A stretch of DNA of 33,086 nt, taken from Natroniella acetigena (GTDB lineage: Bacteria > Bacillota > Halanaerobiia > Halobacteroidales > Halobacteroidaceae). The first letter of the stretch is position 1; each line of letters starts with the position of its first letter. Shown here one piece after another: positions 7,570 through 16,944 of this stretch. Where the stretch lies: assembly GCF_023227745.1 (NCBI RefSeq), contig NZ_JALKBX010000025.1, positions 1-33,086 of the forward strand. The letters are read 5' to 3'. The position numbers and the translations under genes are program-made. Under the pieces are notes generated by a model. The model saw nothing but the letters and a program-made list of their open reading frames with translations. It was not told the DNA's origin and ran no database searches.

Positions 7570-7613
7570 AAATAATCTAGAAAACCCTAGAAGTATTCAG
7601 TTCTTAATAATGA

Positions 7614-9293
7614 TTAGAATAATCCTGTGATATTACCGTCAGCATCTACATCGATTTCTTCTGCAGATGGAACCTTAGGTAAACCAGGCATTGTCATAAC
7701 TGCACCAGTTAAGACTACTAGGAAACCAGCTCCAGCAGATACATTAACTTCTCTAACTGTAACTTCAAAATCAGTTGGTCTACCTAGCTTAGTAGGATCA
7801 TCAGAAAGGGAAGATTGAGTCTTCGCCATACAGATAGGCATATTGTCAAATCCTTGCTCAGTTAATTTTTCAATATCCTTCTTAGCATTAGCAGTAAAGT
7901 TAACGCCATCTGCACCATAAATTTCTCTAGCAACAGTCTCTATCTTTTCAGCAATAGGCATCTCATCTGGATATAATTGATCGAAATCTTCATTACTTTC
8001 TTCTTCCATAGCTTCTAAGACAGCTTCAGCTAATTCTTTTCCACCTTCGCCACCTTTGGCCCAGATTTCAGATAAAGCAACTCGAGCTCCTTTTTCTTCA
8101 CATAGCTCTCTAACTTTCTCAAGCTCTGCTTCAGTATCAGTTGGGAACCTATTAATAGCAACCACTGCAGGTAACTTAAACTTCTCGCTAATATTTTCAA
8201 TATGCTTAGCTAAGTTTGCAAAACCTTCTTCTACAGCTGCTACATTTTCAGTCTCTAAATCATTTACATCCATTCCACCATTTAACTTAAGCGCTCTAAC
8301 AGTAGCAACAATTACAACCGCATCAGGTCTTAAGTTAGCAAAACGACACTTAATATTTAAGAACTTCTCAGCACCTAAATCAGCCCCAAATCCAGCTTCT
8401 GTAATTGTAATATCAGACGTCTTCATTGCTAATTTTGTAGCTGCAACACTATTACAACCATGAGCAATATTAGCAAATGGTCCACCATGGATAAATGCAG
8501 GAGTATTCTCTAAAGTCTGTACTAAGTTAGGCTTAATTGCATCTTTAAGTAAAGCTGCCATTGCACCATGTACATTTAATTCTTTAGCTTGCACTAGATC
8601 TCCATCAAATGTATAACCAATCACAATATTTCCTAATCTTTCTTTTAGATCTTCAATTCCTTCAGCTAAACATAAAATTGCCATAATTTCTGAAGCAACA
8701 GTAATCATAAATCCATCTTCTCTAGCTTGACCATTTGGCCCACCTAATCCTACCATTACTTCTCTTAAAGCACGATCATTTAAGTCCACAACTCGCTTAA
8801 AAGTAACCTCTTTAGGATCAAGTCCTAAGTCATTACCTTGCTTGATGTGGTTATCAATTGCTGAAGCAAGTAAATTATGAGAAATTCCAATAGCGTGTAA
8901 GTCACCAGTAAAGTGTAAGTTAATATCTTCCATCGGAACTACCTGAGAATAACCTCCACCTGCTGCACCACCTTTAACTCCCATACAAGGCCCTAGAGAT
9001 GGCTCTCTTAAAGCTACTGTAGTATCATAATCTAATTGATTTAAAGCTTGTGTTAAACCAACACTCGTAGTAGTTTTTCCTTCACCAGCAGGAGTAGGAT
9101 TGATAGCAGTAGTTAAAATTAACTTACTATCTTCATTATCCATTCTTTCCTTATACGCTTCATACTTAATCTTAGCTTTGTTATCACCATACATCTCAAG
9201 CTCGTCTTCACTGAAACCTAATTTTTCTGCAATCTCTCTAATATGTTTTAGCTCCGCTTCTTGAGCTATTTCAATATCTGACTTTACTGACAT
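7614..9293 (-). CDS. fhs: Formate-tetrahydrofolate ligase
   Basis: Makes 10-formyl-THF from formate, THF and ATP, in one-carbon metabolism and in the methyl branch of the Wood-Ljungdahl pathway. The P-loop is [10 protein letters not shown] at 67-76. Family blocks such as [31 protein letters not shown], the [16 protein letters not shown] region and [10 protein letters not shown] are intact. At 559 residues it is the normal length. The ATG has AGGTGAG upstream. It appears to be a single-gene transcript: ftsH upstream ends in a terminator and the pan promoter lies downstream. Its leader has an orphan Shine-Dalgarno motif. The neighbouring panB consumes methylene-THF, a plausible metabolic link. 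Acetogenesis cannot be decided from one gene. Confidence 0.98.
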   Translation of the reverse strand: MSVKSDIEIAQEAELKHIREIAEKLGFSEDELEMYGDNKAKIKYEAYKERMDNEDSKLILTTAINPTPAGEGKTTTSVGLTQALNQLDYDTTVALREPSLGPCMGVKGGAAGGGYSQVVPMEDINLHFTGDLHAIGISHNLLASAIDNHIKQGNDLGLDPKEVTFKRVVDLNDRALREVMVGLGGPNGQAREDGFMITVASEIMAILCLAEGIEDLKERLGNIVIGYTFDGDLVQAKELNVHGAMAALLKDAIKPNLVQTLENTPAFIHGGPFANIAHGCNSVAATKLAMKTSDITITEAGFGADLGAEKFLNIKCRFANLRPDAVVIVATVRALKLNGGMDVNDLETENVAAVEEGFANLAKHIENISEKFKLPAVVAINRFPTDTEAELEKVRELCEEKGARVALSEIWAKGGEGGKELAEAVLEAMEEESNEDFDQLYPDEMPIAEKIETVAREIYGADGVNFTANAKKDIEKLTEQGFDNMPICMAKTQSSLSDDPTKLGRPTDFEVTVREVNVSAGAGFLVVLTGAVMTMPGLPKVPSAEEIDVDADGNITGLF

Positions 9294-9420
9294 AATTTAA
9301 CCACTCACCTTTCAGTTATAATATTTTATAATACTCTTTCAAAGAATACCAGACAAGACAGCCAAACATAAGAATTCCCTTAGTTAAATAAAACTTTATC
9401 CTTTATGCTATAATATTACT

Positions 9421-9440
9421 GCCTTTTATCTCCTCCTTTC
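9421..9440 (-). promoter_or_regulatory. Orphan Shine-Dalgarno (STAB-SD-like) motif in the fhs leader
   Basis: GAAAGGAGGAGATAAAAGGC on the minus strand, about 128 bases before the fhs ATG, with no start codon at a usable distance. GAAAGGAGG is the core of the 5' mRNA stabiliser described for the B. thuringiensis cry3A (cryIIIA) transcript. A candidate promoter places it at the very 5' end of the transcript. The lctP leader has a similar motif. Confidence 0.5.
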
Positions 9441-9442
9441 AG

Positions 9443-9471
9443 AAAATAATAAACTAATTCATATTCTTCAA
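9443..9471 (-). promoter_or_regulatory. Candidate promoter for fhs
   Basis: TTGAAG, 17 bases, TATTTT on the minus strand. The -10 is imperfect. Transcription would begin at or next to the orphan Shine-Dalgarno motif. The rest of 9294-9612 is AT-rich with no gene that I can see. Confidence 0.4.
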
Positions 9472-9612
9472 CTTTCAAAACAACACCTTAATTAGATAAA
9501 ATAATAATTAACTTCCCCTTCACTATGTATTTTTTCTCTATCTACTTTAAAAACTCCTTCTTTTATCTTGAATTTTTTATTCTAATTTTCACTCAATTTA
9601 AAATGAAAAAAT

Positions 9613-9649
9613 AATTTTATTAGGAGATGGACCATCTCCTAATAAAATT
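9613..9649 (-). terminator. Rho-independent terminator of ftsH
   Basis: Two 18-base inverted arms (9613-9630 and 9632-9649) around a single base, GGAGATGG at the tip, followed on the minus strand by ATTTTTTCATTTT. It starts 11 bases past the ftsH stop. Confidence 0.85.
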
Positions 9650-9659
9650 AAACTATAAC

Positions 9660-11546
9660 TTAACTATTATCTTCTTCGGATTCAGACCTCTCTTTATCAT
9701 TAACATTTACTTGATTACATTCTTCATCTTCCTCATAAAAATCAGGTCTATATCTCTTAATAATATTCTTAATATCTTCTCTTTCTAAGGTTTCTTTTTC
9801 CTTCAATTCTGCTACCATATCTTTCACTATATCACTATTTTCAATTAAAAGCTCTTTAGCCATTTGATAGCAGCCTTCAATCATATCTCTCACTTCTTTA
9901 TCTATTGCTGCCGCTACATCCTCACTATAGTTACGACTACGAGAAATATCTCGACCTAAAAATACTTGCTCATTATTCTTTTGCCCTAAAGTCAACGGGC
10001 CAAGCTTCTCACTCATACCATAATTTGTAATCATATCTCTGATAATCTTTGTAGCTCGTTCTAAGTCATTTTGAGCTCCAGTACTAATATCATCTAAAAA
10101 TATCTCTTCAGCTATTCTACCCCCTAATAACCCAGTAACTTTATCCAGTAATTCGGATTTAGTTATAAAACTCTTGTCTTCTTCAGGTAACGGAATAGTA
10201 AAACCACCAGCTCTACCCCTTGGAATAATAGTTACCTTATGTGTTGGATCAGAATGTTCCAATAGCTCCCCTAACAATGCATGACCAGTCTCATGATAAG
10301 AGACAATATCTTGCTCTTTATCACTAATTACCTTACTTTTCTTTTGGGGCCCAGCAATTACTCGATCAATTGCATCATCAAATTCTAACATTGCTATTAT
10401 ATTCTTATTACGTCGTGCTGCTAAAATAGCAGCTTCATTAGCTAAGTTTTCCATATCAGCCCCTGTAAAACCAGGAGTTCTCCTTGCTAACACACTCAAG
10501 TCAACATCATCAGCTAACGGTTTATCTTCAACATGAATCTCTAAGATTCCTTTTCTACCTTTATAATCAGGCTTACCTACAATAACCTGCCGGTCAAATC
10601 TACCTGGTCTTAACAACGCAGGATCTAATACATCAGGTCTATTAGTAGCAGCCATCAAAATAATCCCTTCATTAGATTCAAATCCATCCATCTCAACAAG
10701 TAACTGATTTAATGTCTGCTCACGTTCATCATGACCACCACCTACACCAGCTCCACGTTGACGACCAACTGCATCAAGCTCATCAATAAAGATAATACAA
10801 GGAGCATTTTCCTTACCCTGCTCAAATAAATCTCTTACCCGAGAAGCACCTACTCCTACAAACATCTCTACAAAATCGGAACCACTAATAATAAAGAACG
10901 GAACTCCAGCTTCCCCCGCCACAGCTCTAGCCATTAGGGTCTTTCCAGTTCCTGGTGGTCCAACTAATAAAACACCTTTTGGTATTTCTGCTCCTAGTTT
11001 AGTAAACTTACTTGAATTCTTTAAAAATTCTACTACCTCAACTAATTCTTCTTTGACTTCTTCATAACTAGCCACATCGTCAAAGGTGACCTTTTTGTTT
11101 TCATCCTCATTATGTAAGCGTGCCTTATTCTTACCAAAAGACATCATCTTCTTGCCGCCACCTTGCATCTTATTCATAATAAAGATCCAAGCACCAATTA
11201 AAATAACTGTTGGTAATAAATAAGCAAATATTCCAGTCCACCAAGGCGGTTCAGGTTCAGGCTCAGTATCAATTTCAACATCATTAGCTATCAAAATACC
11301 TTCTACCTTTTCCACAGTACCAGGAATATTTATCTCAAATTCTTCGCCAGTTTCTAGAGTACCTTCAATCTTATTTTCGCCAATAATTGTAACTTGATCG
11401 ATTTGTCCAGTTTCAACCTGTTGAATAAACTGACTATAAGTTAAATCTTGCTCAGGATGTTCTGGTACAATAATATATTGAGCTATTAAAACTCCTATTG
11501 CAATAATAACTAAATAAAAGCCTATACTCTTCGAAAACTTCTTCAA
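9660..11546 (-). CDS. ftsH: ATP-dependent zinc metalloprotease FtsH
   Basis: Membrane-anchored AAA+ protease for quality control of membrane and regulatory proteins; in Bacillus it is needed for sporulation. Transmembrane helices are at ~8-26 and ~106-124, flanking an extracytoplasmic domain. The acidic proline-rich linker [10 protein letters not shown] sits before the second helix. Walker A is GPPGTGKT (196-203), Walker B IIFIDE (251-256), the second region of homology RPGRFDR (~313-319), and the zinc site HETGH (418-422). The 628 residues are typical. The start is TTG at 11546, with AAGGAGG 7 bases upstream. It has its own promoter, follows tilS-hpt as in B. subtilis, and ends in a strong terminator. 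Confidence 0.97.
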   Translation of the reverse strand: MKKFSKSIGFYLVIIAIGVLIAQYIIVPEHPEQDLTYSQFIQQVETGQIDQVTIIGENKIEGTLETGEEFEINIPGTVEKVEGILIANDVEIDTEPEPEPPWWTGIFAYLLPTVILIGAWIFIMNKMQGGGKKMMSFGKNKARLHNEDENKKVTFDDVASYEEVKEELVEVVEFLKNSSKFTKLGAEIPKGVLLVGPPGTGKTLMARAVAGEAGVPFFIISGSDFVEMFVGVGASRVRDLFEQGKENAPCIIFIDELDAVGRQRGAGVGGGHDEREQTLNQLLVEMDGFESNEGIILMAATNRPDVLDPALLRPGRFDRQVIVGKPDYKGRKGILEIHVEDKPLADDVDLSVLARRTPGFTGADMENLANEAAILAARRNKNIIAMLEFDDAIDRVIAGPQKKSKVISDKEQDIVSYHETGHALLGELLEHSDPTHKVTIIPRGRAGGFTIPLPEEDKSFITKSELLDKVTGLLGGRIAEEIFLDDISTGAQNDLERATKIIRDMITNYGMSEKLGPLTLGQKNNEQVFLGRDISRSRNYSEDVAAAIDKEVRDMIEGCYQMAKELLIENSDIVKDMVAELKEKETLEREDIKNIIKRYRPDFYEEDEECNQVNVNDKERSESEEDNS

Positions 11547-11603
11547 CTAATATCCTCCTTCCATCACTCAACCAAACAATTTTATGCCTATTAATTCCTA
11601 TTG

Positions 11604-11632
11604 ATTATATCATATTTAACACCCTATCGCAA
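11604..11632 (-). promoter_or_regulatory. Sigma-A promoter for ftsH
   Basis: TTGCGA, 17 bases, TATAAT on the minus strand, placed just after the hpt stop codon. It allows ftsH to be expressed separately from tilS-hpt. Confidence 0.65.
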
Positions 11633-11637
11633 ATATA

Positions 11638-12183
11638 TTAATCTTGATATACTTCTGGTTTAAGAATACAGATATAAGATAAATTGCGATATCTTTCATT
11701 ATAATCTAACCCGTAGCCAACAACAAATTCATCAGGAATTTCAAACCCATTCCAATCAGACTCTAATTCCTTTTCAGTTCTACGCTCAGGTTTATCTAAC
11801 AAAGTACAAACCTTAATACTATTAGGTTTACGTGTCTCCAAAATGCTGACTACATGTTTCAAAGTCTTTCCTGTATCAATAATATCTTCTATGATTAAAA
11901 CATCTTTATTTTCAATACTTTCCTCTAAATCCTTAATAATTCTAACATTCCCAGTAGAAGTTGCCCCCTCATAACTGGTAACATCCATAAAATCAAATAC
12001 AACAGGCAATTCAACATAACGGGCCAAATCTGCCATAAAAACAAAGCCACCTCTTAAAATACAGACCATAACAATTTCATCATCTTCATCATAATAATCA
12101 GTAATTTCTGCTCCTAATGCTTTAATTCTTGCTTGCAACTTTTCTTGGTCAATTAAAATCTCTTCTATTTCATTTTCTAGCAC
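11638..12183 (-). CDS. hpt: Hypoxanthine phosphoribosyltransferase
   Basis: Purine salvage: converts hypoxanthine or guanine plus PRPP to IMP or GMP. The PRPP-binding motif VLIIEDIIDTGKTL is at about 94-107, and MVCILRGGFVFMADL near 40 is the PPi-binding loop region. I use the GTG at 12183 (181 residues, MLENEIEEIL), because AAAGGAGG lies 7 bases upstream; a longer frame from a TTG at 12213 contains that ribosome binding site. It begins 13 bases after the tilS stop, the tilS-hprT pair conserved in Firmicutes, where HprT and TilS are reported to act together on ftsH in Bacillus. Confidence 0.96.
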   Translation of the reverse strand: MLENEIEEILIDQEKLQARIKALGAEITDYYDEDDEIVMVCILRGGFVFMADLARYVELPVVFDFMDVTSYEGATSTGNVRIIKDLEESIENKDVLIIEDIIDTGKTLKHVVSILETRKPNSIKVCTLLDKPERRTEKELESDWNGFEIPDEFVVGYGLDYNERYRNLSYICILKPEVYQD

Positions 12184-12196
12184 TTTAACTCCTCCT

Positions 12197-13594
12197 TTAA
12201 TTAACAATTTCAATTATTAAGATTTTTTCTGTCTCCTGGGTAACCTTAAATCTTTCATCAACTCTTAACTTCCCTACCCAAAAAATTTTTCCTTCTAAAG
12301 TAGTGAATATAGGAATCTTATCCCTTAATGCTAAAGGTACTTTTTCATCAATTAAAAAATCTTTTATTTTTTTACTCCCTGTCATTCCTAATGGATAAAA
12401 TCGATCCCCCTCTTGTCGTTGCCGTAGATAAAACTCAGAACCTATTTTAGAAAAATCTAAATGAGCTTTATTAGAATTGTTAATTTCTTCTCGCCACGGA
12501 TAGCTGTTCTTTACCACTTCAGTTTTTACTTTCAATCCCAAACTTAAAAGTTTAGTTTCCCCTACAGATAATTTATGTTCAAAATAATTAAATTCCTTAT
12601 CTTCCAACTTACCAATCTTAAAAATAACCTGCTCATAGTTTAATAAAGCAACTATTTTATGGGGAAGATCAATTTGAGTTCCAGTTTCTCCAGTTAATAT
12701 AAAATCTATTATAGATTCTATATGATGATAATAAAAACCTTGTTCTTGCTCACTCAACACCTTTAAGAGCCTTTTAACAACTCTACGTTGTAAAGCAATA
12801 TGTAATTCAGAGAACTTATCTTTTAAAAGAACCAATTGTTGCGAAGCCCTTTTTAACAATAATTGATCCATTATTTCTATTGTAGATTGTGTTAAAAAAT
12901 CCTCTTCTTTTTGCAAAATTTCAGCATTTCTTTGCAATGTATTAATTAAATTACCATTATACTCATCCATTAATAACGGTAATAACTCTAATCTAATTTT
13001 ATTTCTATAGTGAATAGTTTCTAAATTAGTCTTATCTAACCTCGGTTTTAGATTATACTGTTGGCAATACCGGTTTATTTCTTGCTTAGTCAACTCAAAT
13101 AAAGGTCTAATAATTTCATCTCGCTTAGGGACTATTCCAGCTAAGCCTTTTAATCCTGCCCCTCGTAATAAATTCATTAAGATTGTTTCAGCTTGATCAT
13201 TAGCATGATGACCCACTGCAATCTTATTCAGATTAAATTTTTTTAGATATTTAAACAAAAAATCATACCTTACCTCTCGAGCAGCCTCCTCTAACGACAG
13301 ATCCATCCGTTGTTGATAAGACTTAACATCATACCTTTCAACTGTAATCGGTACTTTCCATTCTTGAGCTATCTGTTTTACAAAATCAGCATCTGTAATC
13401 GACTCTGCTCCACGTAGCATATGATCCAGGTGAAAAATATGCAATTGTAAATCATAATCTTTTTTTAATCTCTTCAAAATATGTAGTAACGCCAATGAAT
13501 CAGGCCCACCAGAAACAGCAACTAAAACCTTATCCCCGGCAGACAATAGATTATATTTAGTAATCGTTTCCTTAACTTTAGCTAGTAAAGTCAT
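12197..13594 (-). CDS. tilS: tRNA(Ile)-lysidine synthetase
   Basis: Converts the CAT-anticodon tRNA-Ile cytidine to lysidine so that it reads AUA; essential. The PP-loop ATP-binding motif SGGPDS is at 28-33. LHIFHLDHMLRG, the IAVGHHANDQAETILMNL region and RNKIRLELLPLL complete the catalytic domain. The remaining ~130 residues form the substrate-binding C-terminal domain ending FKVTQETEKILIIEIVN. At 465 residues it is full length. The ATG at 13594 has only a weak ribosome binding site, and a weak promoter (TTAACG, 17 bases, AATAAT) may lie directly upstream. Neither of the two CAT tRNAs seen here looks like its tRNA-Ile substrate. Confidence 0.96.
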   Translation of the reverse strand: MTLLAKVKETITKYNLLSAGDKVLVAVSGGPDSLALLHILKRLKKDYDLQLHIFHLDHMLRGAESITDADFVKQIAQEWKVPITVERYDVKSYQQRMDLSLEEAAREVRYDFLFKYLKKFNLNKIAVGHHANDQAETILMNLLRGAGLKGLAGIVPKRDEIIRPLFELTKQEINRYCQQYNLKPRLDKTNLETIHYRNKIRLELLPLLMDEYNGNLINTLQRNAEILQKEEDFLTQSTIEIMDQLLLKRASQQLVLLKDKFSELHIALQRRVVKRLLKVLSEQEQGFYYHHIESIIDFILTGETGTQIDLPHKIVALLNYEQVIFKIGKLEDKEFNYFEHKLSVGETKLLSLGLKVKTEVVKNSYPWREEINNSNKAHLDFSKIGSEFYLRQRQEGDRFYPLGMTGSKKIKDFLIDEKVPLALRDKIPIFTTLEGKIFWVGKLRVDERFKVTQETEKILIIEIVN

Positions 13595-13641
13595 CTCTAT
13601 ATAAATTCATCCCAATTATTCACATTTAAATCACATGCGTT

Positions 13642-13671
13642 AACTTAACTATATTGCAATATAGTTAAGTT
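13642..13671. repeat. Perfect 30-bp palindrome upstream of tilS
   Basis: AACTTAACTATATTG is followed at once by its exact reverse complement. It sits between tilS and the heptad element. No T-run gives it a terminator look, and the spacing from tilS (48 bases) is compatible with an operator, an element end or a cruciform. Confidence 0.65.
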
Positions 13672-13792
13672 TATAGTTGATAATTGATAATTGAGAGTTG
13701 AAGATCAAGCCCATAAATTCAAAGGTTTTGAAGGTTTTTAACTATCAATTTTAAACTATCAATTATCAATTGAAGTTAAGCTATATATCAAT
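13672..13792. repeat. Intergenic heptad element between spoIIE and tilS
   Basis: Tandem degenerate 7-base units (AGTTGAT, AATTGAT, AATTGAG, AGTTGAA) lead into a core GATCAAGCCCATAAATTCAA. The same unit then returns inverted (AACTATCA, ATTATCA, ATTGAAG). The core matches the minus strand of the tRNA spacer near 16990-17030 (GTTGAAAATCAAGCTCG). There is no coding potential. It fills most of this 362-base gap. Confidence 0.6.
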
Positions 13793-13860
13793 AAAAAGCA
13801 GACCAATTAGAAAAAAACATATTAAATTAGCACACATGATATTTAAATAATGGTATGAAT

Positions 13861-13874
13861 TAACTCCCTCCTTA
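13861..13874 (-). other. Orphan Shine-Dalgarno-like site downstream of spoIIE
   Basis: TAAGGAGGGAGTTA on the minus strand has no start codon within normal distance. An ATG 24 bases further (13837) opens an 18-codon hydrophobic frame ending in the heptad element. I cannot tell whether this is a small gene, a relic or chance. Confidence 0.25.
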
Positions 13875-13956
13875 AATAATAAAATAGAATCATCTTAATA
13901 TAAAACTTTTCGATAAAAATCAATCTAATCCTTTTTTTATTCAATTTTATTACATC

Positions 13957-16359
13957 TTAACACTCATTCACTTTAATTACAAGTACCGTCATATCATCTT
14001 TTATCTCTTCATTTTCAACCTTAGCCTTATCCAAAATATATTGAGCTAACGAATGAGGATCATCAATCAGATTATTTTTAAGAACCTTTAAAACCCACTC
14101 TTCTTTAATTGTTAAATTTCTTCTAGCATCTAAAACTCCATCCGTTAACATGATTATCAAATCACCATCTTGCAACTGCAAGGAGGTTGGCTCTACCTCA
14201 ACCTGATTTAAGATTCCTACAGGCAAAGAAGTCGATTTAACCATACTAATATCCGAATCCCGTTTAATAAAGCTAGAAGCTGAACCCACCTTGACAAATT
14301 CCGCTTCTCCAGTTACTTGATCGATATTCAACAAATCAATTGTAGCAAAAGTATCCTGTTGAGTTCTGATTTCTAAGATTGAATTAACACTTTCTAATGC
14401 TACATCATAGCTCAAGCCAGCTGTTAACATCTTATCCAACAGACTTATAGCACTCCGACTTTGTTGATAAGCTTTTGAACCAATACCCATACCATCACTC
14501 AAAATAGCAAAAAAACTACCATCTTTTCGCTTAAAGAAAGTATAATTATCCCCCGAAACACCTTCTTGCTGACTTGAAGTAGCTACTCCTCCTTGGAAAT
14601 CATATTTGTTGTTTGGCATAAATTGACAAGTACAATTAGGCTTATCAATTTGATATCCGCATTCACTCCATCCTAAACTCAAATTATAATCTAATCTATT
14701 ATTTAATAAAGGGGTTATCTGTTTGCTACATTGCTGGCTCCCATTACAACTTTGTTTAGTAATAGTAATTTCTAATTCTTCATCATTATAATTAGTAGTT
14801 AACACCTCTGTAACTGAAAATCCATTATCCTTTAACAAAGAAAAGATATTATTTTCTAATTGTTCATCTTCTTCTACTTTAATTGTTAATTTTTTAGTTA
14901 ATTGTTCAACAACATCAGACATCCCCGTTAACTGTTTAAGTAAAAGTTCTTCCCTACCCTTTATTTTATCTTTCCAATAACTATTTAATTCATGCATTTT
15001 CATAAATTGATTAATTTCAGTAACTAATTTAATCTTTCTTATACAATCAGTCTTCATCTGTTCTCTCAAATCATCTACTAGTAGTTCACCTTTATTTTCA
15101 CCTAAAATTAACAAATCAAATAATGAATTATACGTTTTATAAAAAGAATCATGCCAACAAGAATTATACAAACCACATTGTTTACAGACCTTATCTGTAA
15201 TTATATCTAAAAAAACACCTAAATTATCCAAATTATTCTCTTCTAATTTATTTTGAGCCATCTCAATTGATGAAAATGTTTGAGCTAACTCAGCAAAAAT
15301 ATCAGAAAAATTATTAATTCGTTCCTTAAAAAAAGTTTCAGACTTTTTATTTTTTAACTTTCTAGCACGCTTTTGTTTATTAATTAACTCTTCAAAAGAA
15401 GTAACAAGCGATTTAGGGGTTATTAATAAAATAAAACCAGCAATTAATCCTTCTTGTGTTAAAGCTATAATATATCCAACTTCAGTAATAAATAATGTAT
15501 AAATTATACTACTTAATAAAAAACCACTGATTACCCCTAATTTATTCTGCTTTTGGAAATTACCAGCAACCAAGCCTGCTAAAGCATAATTTCCTATCAG
15601 CGGAGCCAACTCCAAATAAGAAATACTATAAACAAAGCCAATTAAAACCCCTATAACAGTTGCTACTTTAACCCCAGCAATTAAAGCAGTTAACATAATA
15701 GAATAAGAAGCAATTATTCTAGCTAAATTTATATTTCCAATCTGTTGAATAAATAGATCACTTACAAATAAACCAAAGATTAAACCTACTACTAACAAAC
15801 TTGTTACTACTAACTTATTCTCCCTTTCCACTACAGATAATAAATTAGGAGTCAACCTTAATACTAATAATGTAATTAAAGATATTAATAAGACTTCAGA
15901 AGAAAAATTGACAACTATAGGCAAGGAAAAATCAAATATTAAATTAGGCACTCTAACTAATATATAGCTCATCCCAACTAAAAAAGTATAAAACAAGACT
16001 CCAGATTGAAATTTTTTTGAAAAACAATGATTGCTAAATAATAGTAATAAAATACTGAGTATATATTTCAAGCCCCCCCAACCTAACTGACTGATATAAC
16101 CAAAACTGACTCCACATAGAACAAAAATTAACTTCTTTAAAGCTAGTTCTTCCTTCTGCCATTGATAAAAAAAGATTGCTAAATAACTGATTCCAAAAGG
16201 CATTAAATCATTTAAAATAATTGCTCTCCCTAATAAAAAACCAATTACGGCTAATGTGAAATTAATAATTGATGTTTTATCCTCTAAAATAAAATTAGCC
16301 TTTCTCTTCTCTTGTGAACTATCCTGTCGCTGATAAATAGGTAAGTCTAAACTCTTCAC
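13957..16359 (-). CDS. spoIIE: Stage II sporulation protein E (membrane PP2C phosphatase)
   Basis: Dephosphorylates the anti-anti-sigma factor SpoIIAA to release sigma-F in the forespore, and interacts with the division septum. Residues ~25-320 form about ten membrane helices. The middle region has a cysteine cluster (CKQCGLYNSCW, and DCIRK later). The C-terminal ~210 residues are the PP2C phosphatase with SGDNYTFF, ILSDGMGIGSKA, LIIMLTDGVLDAR and DDMTVLVIKV. I start it at GTG 16359 (MKSLDLPIYQ, 800 residues), because AGGAGG lies 6 bases upstream; an ATG at 16374 would contain that site. B. subtilis SpoIIE is ~827 residues. Spo0A control is suggested upstream. It lies between the tRNA operon and tilS, the conserved position. 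Confidence 0.96.
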   Translation of the reverse strand: MKSLDLPIYQRQDSSQEKRKANFILEDKTSIINFTLAVIGFLLGRAIILNDLMPFGISYLAIFFYQWQKEELALKKLIFVLCGVSFGYISQLGWGGLKYILSILLLLFSNHCFSKKFQSGVLFYTFLVGMSYILVRVPNLIFDFSLPIVVNFSSEVLLISLITLLVLRLTPNLLSVVERENKLVVTSLLVVGLIFGLFVSDLFIQQIGNINLARIIASYSIMLTALIAGVKVATVIGVLIGFVYSISYLELAPLIGNYALAGLVAGNFQKQNKLGVISGFLLSSIIYTLFITEVGYIIALTQEGLIAGFILLITPKSLVTSFEELINKQKRARKLKNKKSETFFKERINNFSDIFAELAQTFSSIEMAQNKLEENNLDNLGVFLDIITDKVCKQCGLYNSCWHDSFYKTYNSLFDLLILGENKGELLVDDLREQMKTDCIRKIKLVTEINQFMKMHELNSYWKDKIKGREELLLKQLTGMSDVVEQLTKKLTIKVEEDEQLENNIFSLLKDNGFSVTEVLTTNYNDEELEITITKQSCNGSQQCSKQITPLLNNRLDYNLSLGWSECGYQIDKPNCTCQFMPNNKYDFQGGVATSSQQEGVSGDNYTFFKRKDGSFFAILSDGMGIGSKAYQQSRSAISLLDKMLTAGLSYDVALESVNSILEIRTQQDTFATIDLLNIDQVTGEAEFVKVGSASSFIKRDSDISMVKSTSLPVGILNQVEVEPTSLQLQDGDLIIMLTDGVLDARRNLTIKEEWVLKVLKNNLIDDPHSLAQYILDKAKVENEEIKDDMTVLVIKVNEC

Positions 16360-16405
16360 AACAATCCTCCTCATCTAATTTACATTTTTTGTAATTTATA
16401 GATAT

Positions 16406-16439
16406 ATTATACACTTTTGCAGAGGGATAATTTGTCGAA
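16406..16439 (-). promoter_or_regulatory. Predicted Spo0A-dependent promoter of spoIIE (0A box + -10)
   Basis: On the minus strand a perfect -10 TATAAT (16406-16411) lacks a usable -35. Twenty bases upstream is TTCGACAA (16432-16439), the reverse complement of the Spo0A box consensus TTGTCGAA. This is the layout of Spo0A-activated sigma-A promoters of spoIIE and spoIIG in Bacillus. Confidence 0.65.
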
Positions 16440-16616
16440 TAACCACAATAAGCATTCTAAAAATATTGACAAATATAAAGAATAAAGTAGGCAATTATCC
16501 ACTTTAGGAGTTAAATTATCTTCATAAATTATGACGAAGAGTGTAGTCAAGTTTAAGTAACCCATTTAAAAACAGTAGAAATAAAAAATTATCCTCAATT
16601 TCTAAGTAATCAAAAA

Positions 16617-16650
16617 AAGAGAGTGTTTTCCTTAAGGAAAACACTCTCTT
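16617..16650 (-). terminator. Terminator of the tRNA operon
   Basis: A 34-base perfect palindrome (GAGAGTGTTTTCC arm, TTAA centre), followed on the minus strand by seven T. It lies 31 bases past the last tRNA. The rest of 16440-16616 shows no gene. Confidence 0.88.
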
Positions 16651-16681
16651 GAGATTTATATCGATTTATTAATTTCATAAT

Positions 16682-16758
16682 TGGTAGCGGCGGAGGGACT
16701 TGAACCCCCGACTCTGCGGGTATGAACCGCATGCTCTAGCCAGCTGAGCTACACCGCC
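16682..16758 (-). tRNA. tRNA-Met(CAT), elongator
   Basis: A 77-base cloverleaf with encoded CCA. The anticodon loop is TTCATAC. The anticodon stem TGCGG/CCGCA lacks the GGG/CCC run of initiators, and the body closely resembles the Bacillus elongator tRNA-Met. TilS-substrate tRNA-Ile(CAT) is less likely. Confidence 0.9.
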
Positions 16759-16868
16759 ACATAAGTTCATTTAATATTTTACATTTAATATTGAATAGTT
16801 TTTAAGTTCTTAAGGTCTTGAACTTAACTATTAATTATTCAATATTAAATATTCATTGCTTTTTATTT
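16759..16868. repeat. AT-rich inverted heptad element between tRNA-fMet and tRNA-Met
   Basis: TTTAATA, TTTTACA, TTTAATA, TTGAATA units on one side face TTAACTA, TTAATTA, TTCAATA, TTAAATA on the other, around a centre holding AAGGTCTTGAAC. The transcript could form one long hairpin. It resembles the next tRNA spacer. Confidence 0.6.

Positions 16869-16944
<76 letters not shown>

Noticed and set aside
8056-8463. 135-codon plus-strand frame inside fhs
   Set aside because: It is antisense to a conserved part of fhs, has a serine-rich composition typical of a shadow frame, and lacks a ribosome binding site.
16682-16758. tRNA-Ile(CAT) needing lysidine rather than tRNA-Met
   Set aside because: The body and acceptor closely match Bacillus-type elongator tRNA-Met as I recall it; a tRNA model scan would settle it.
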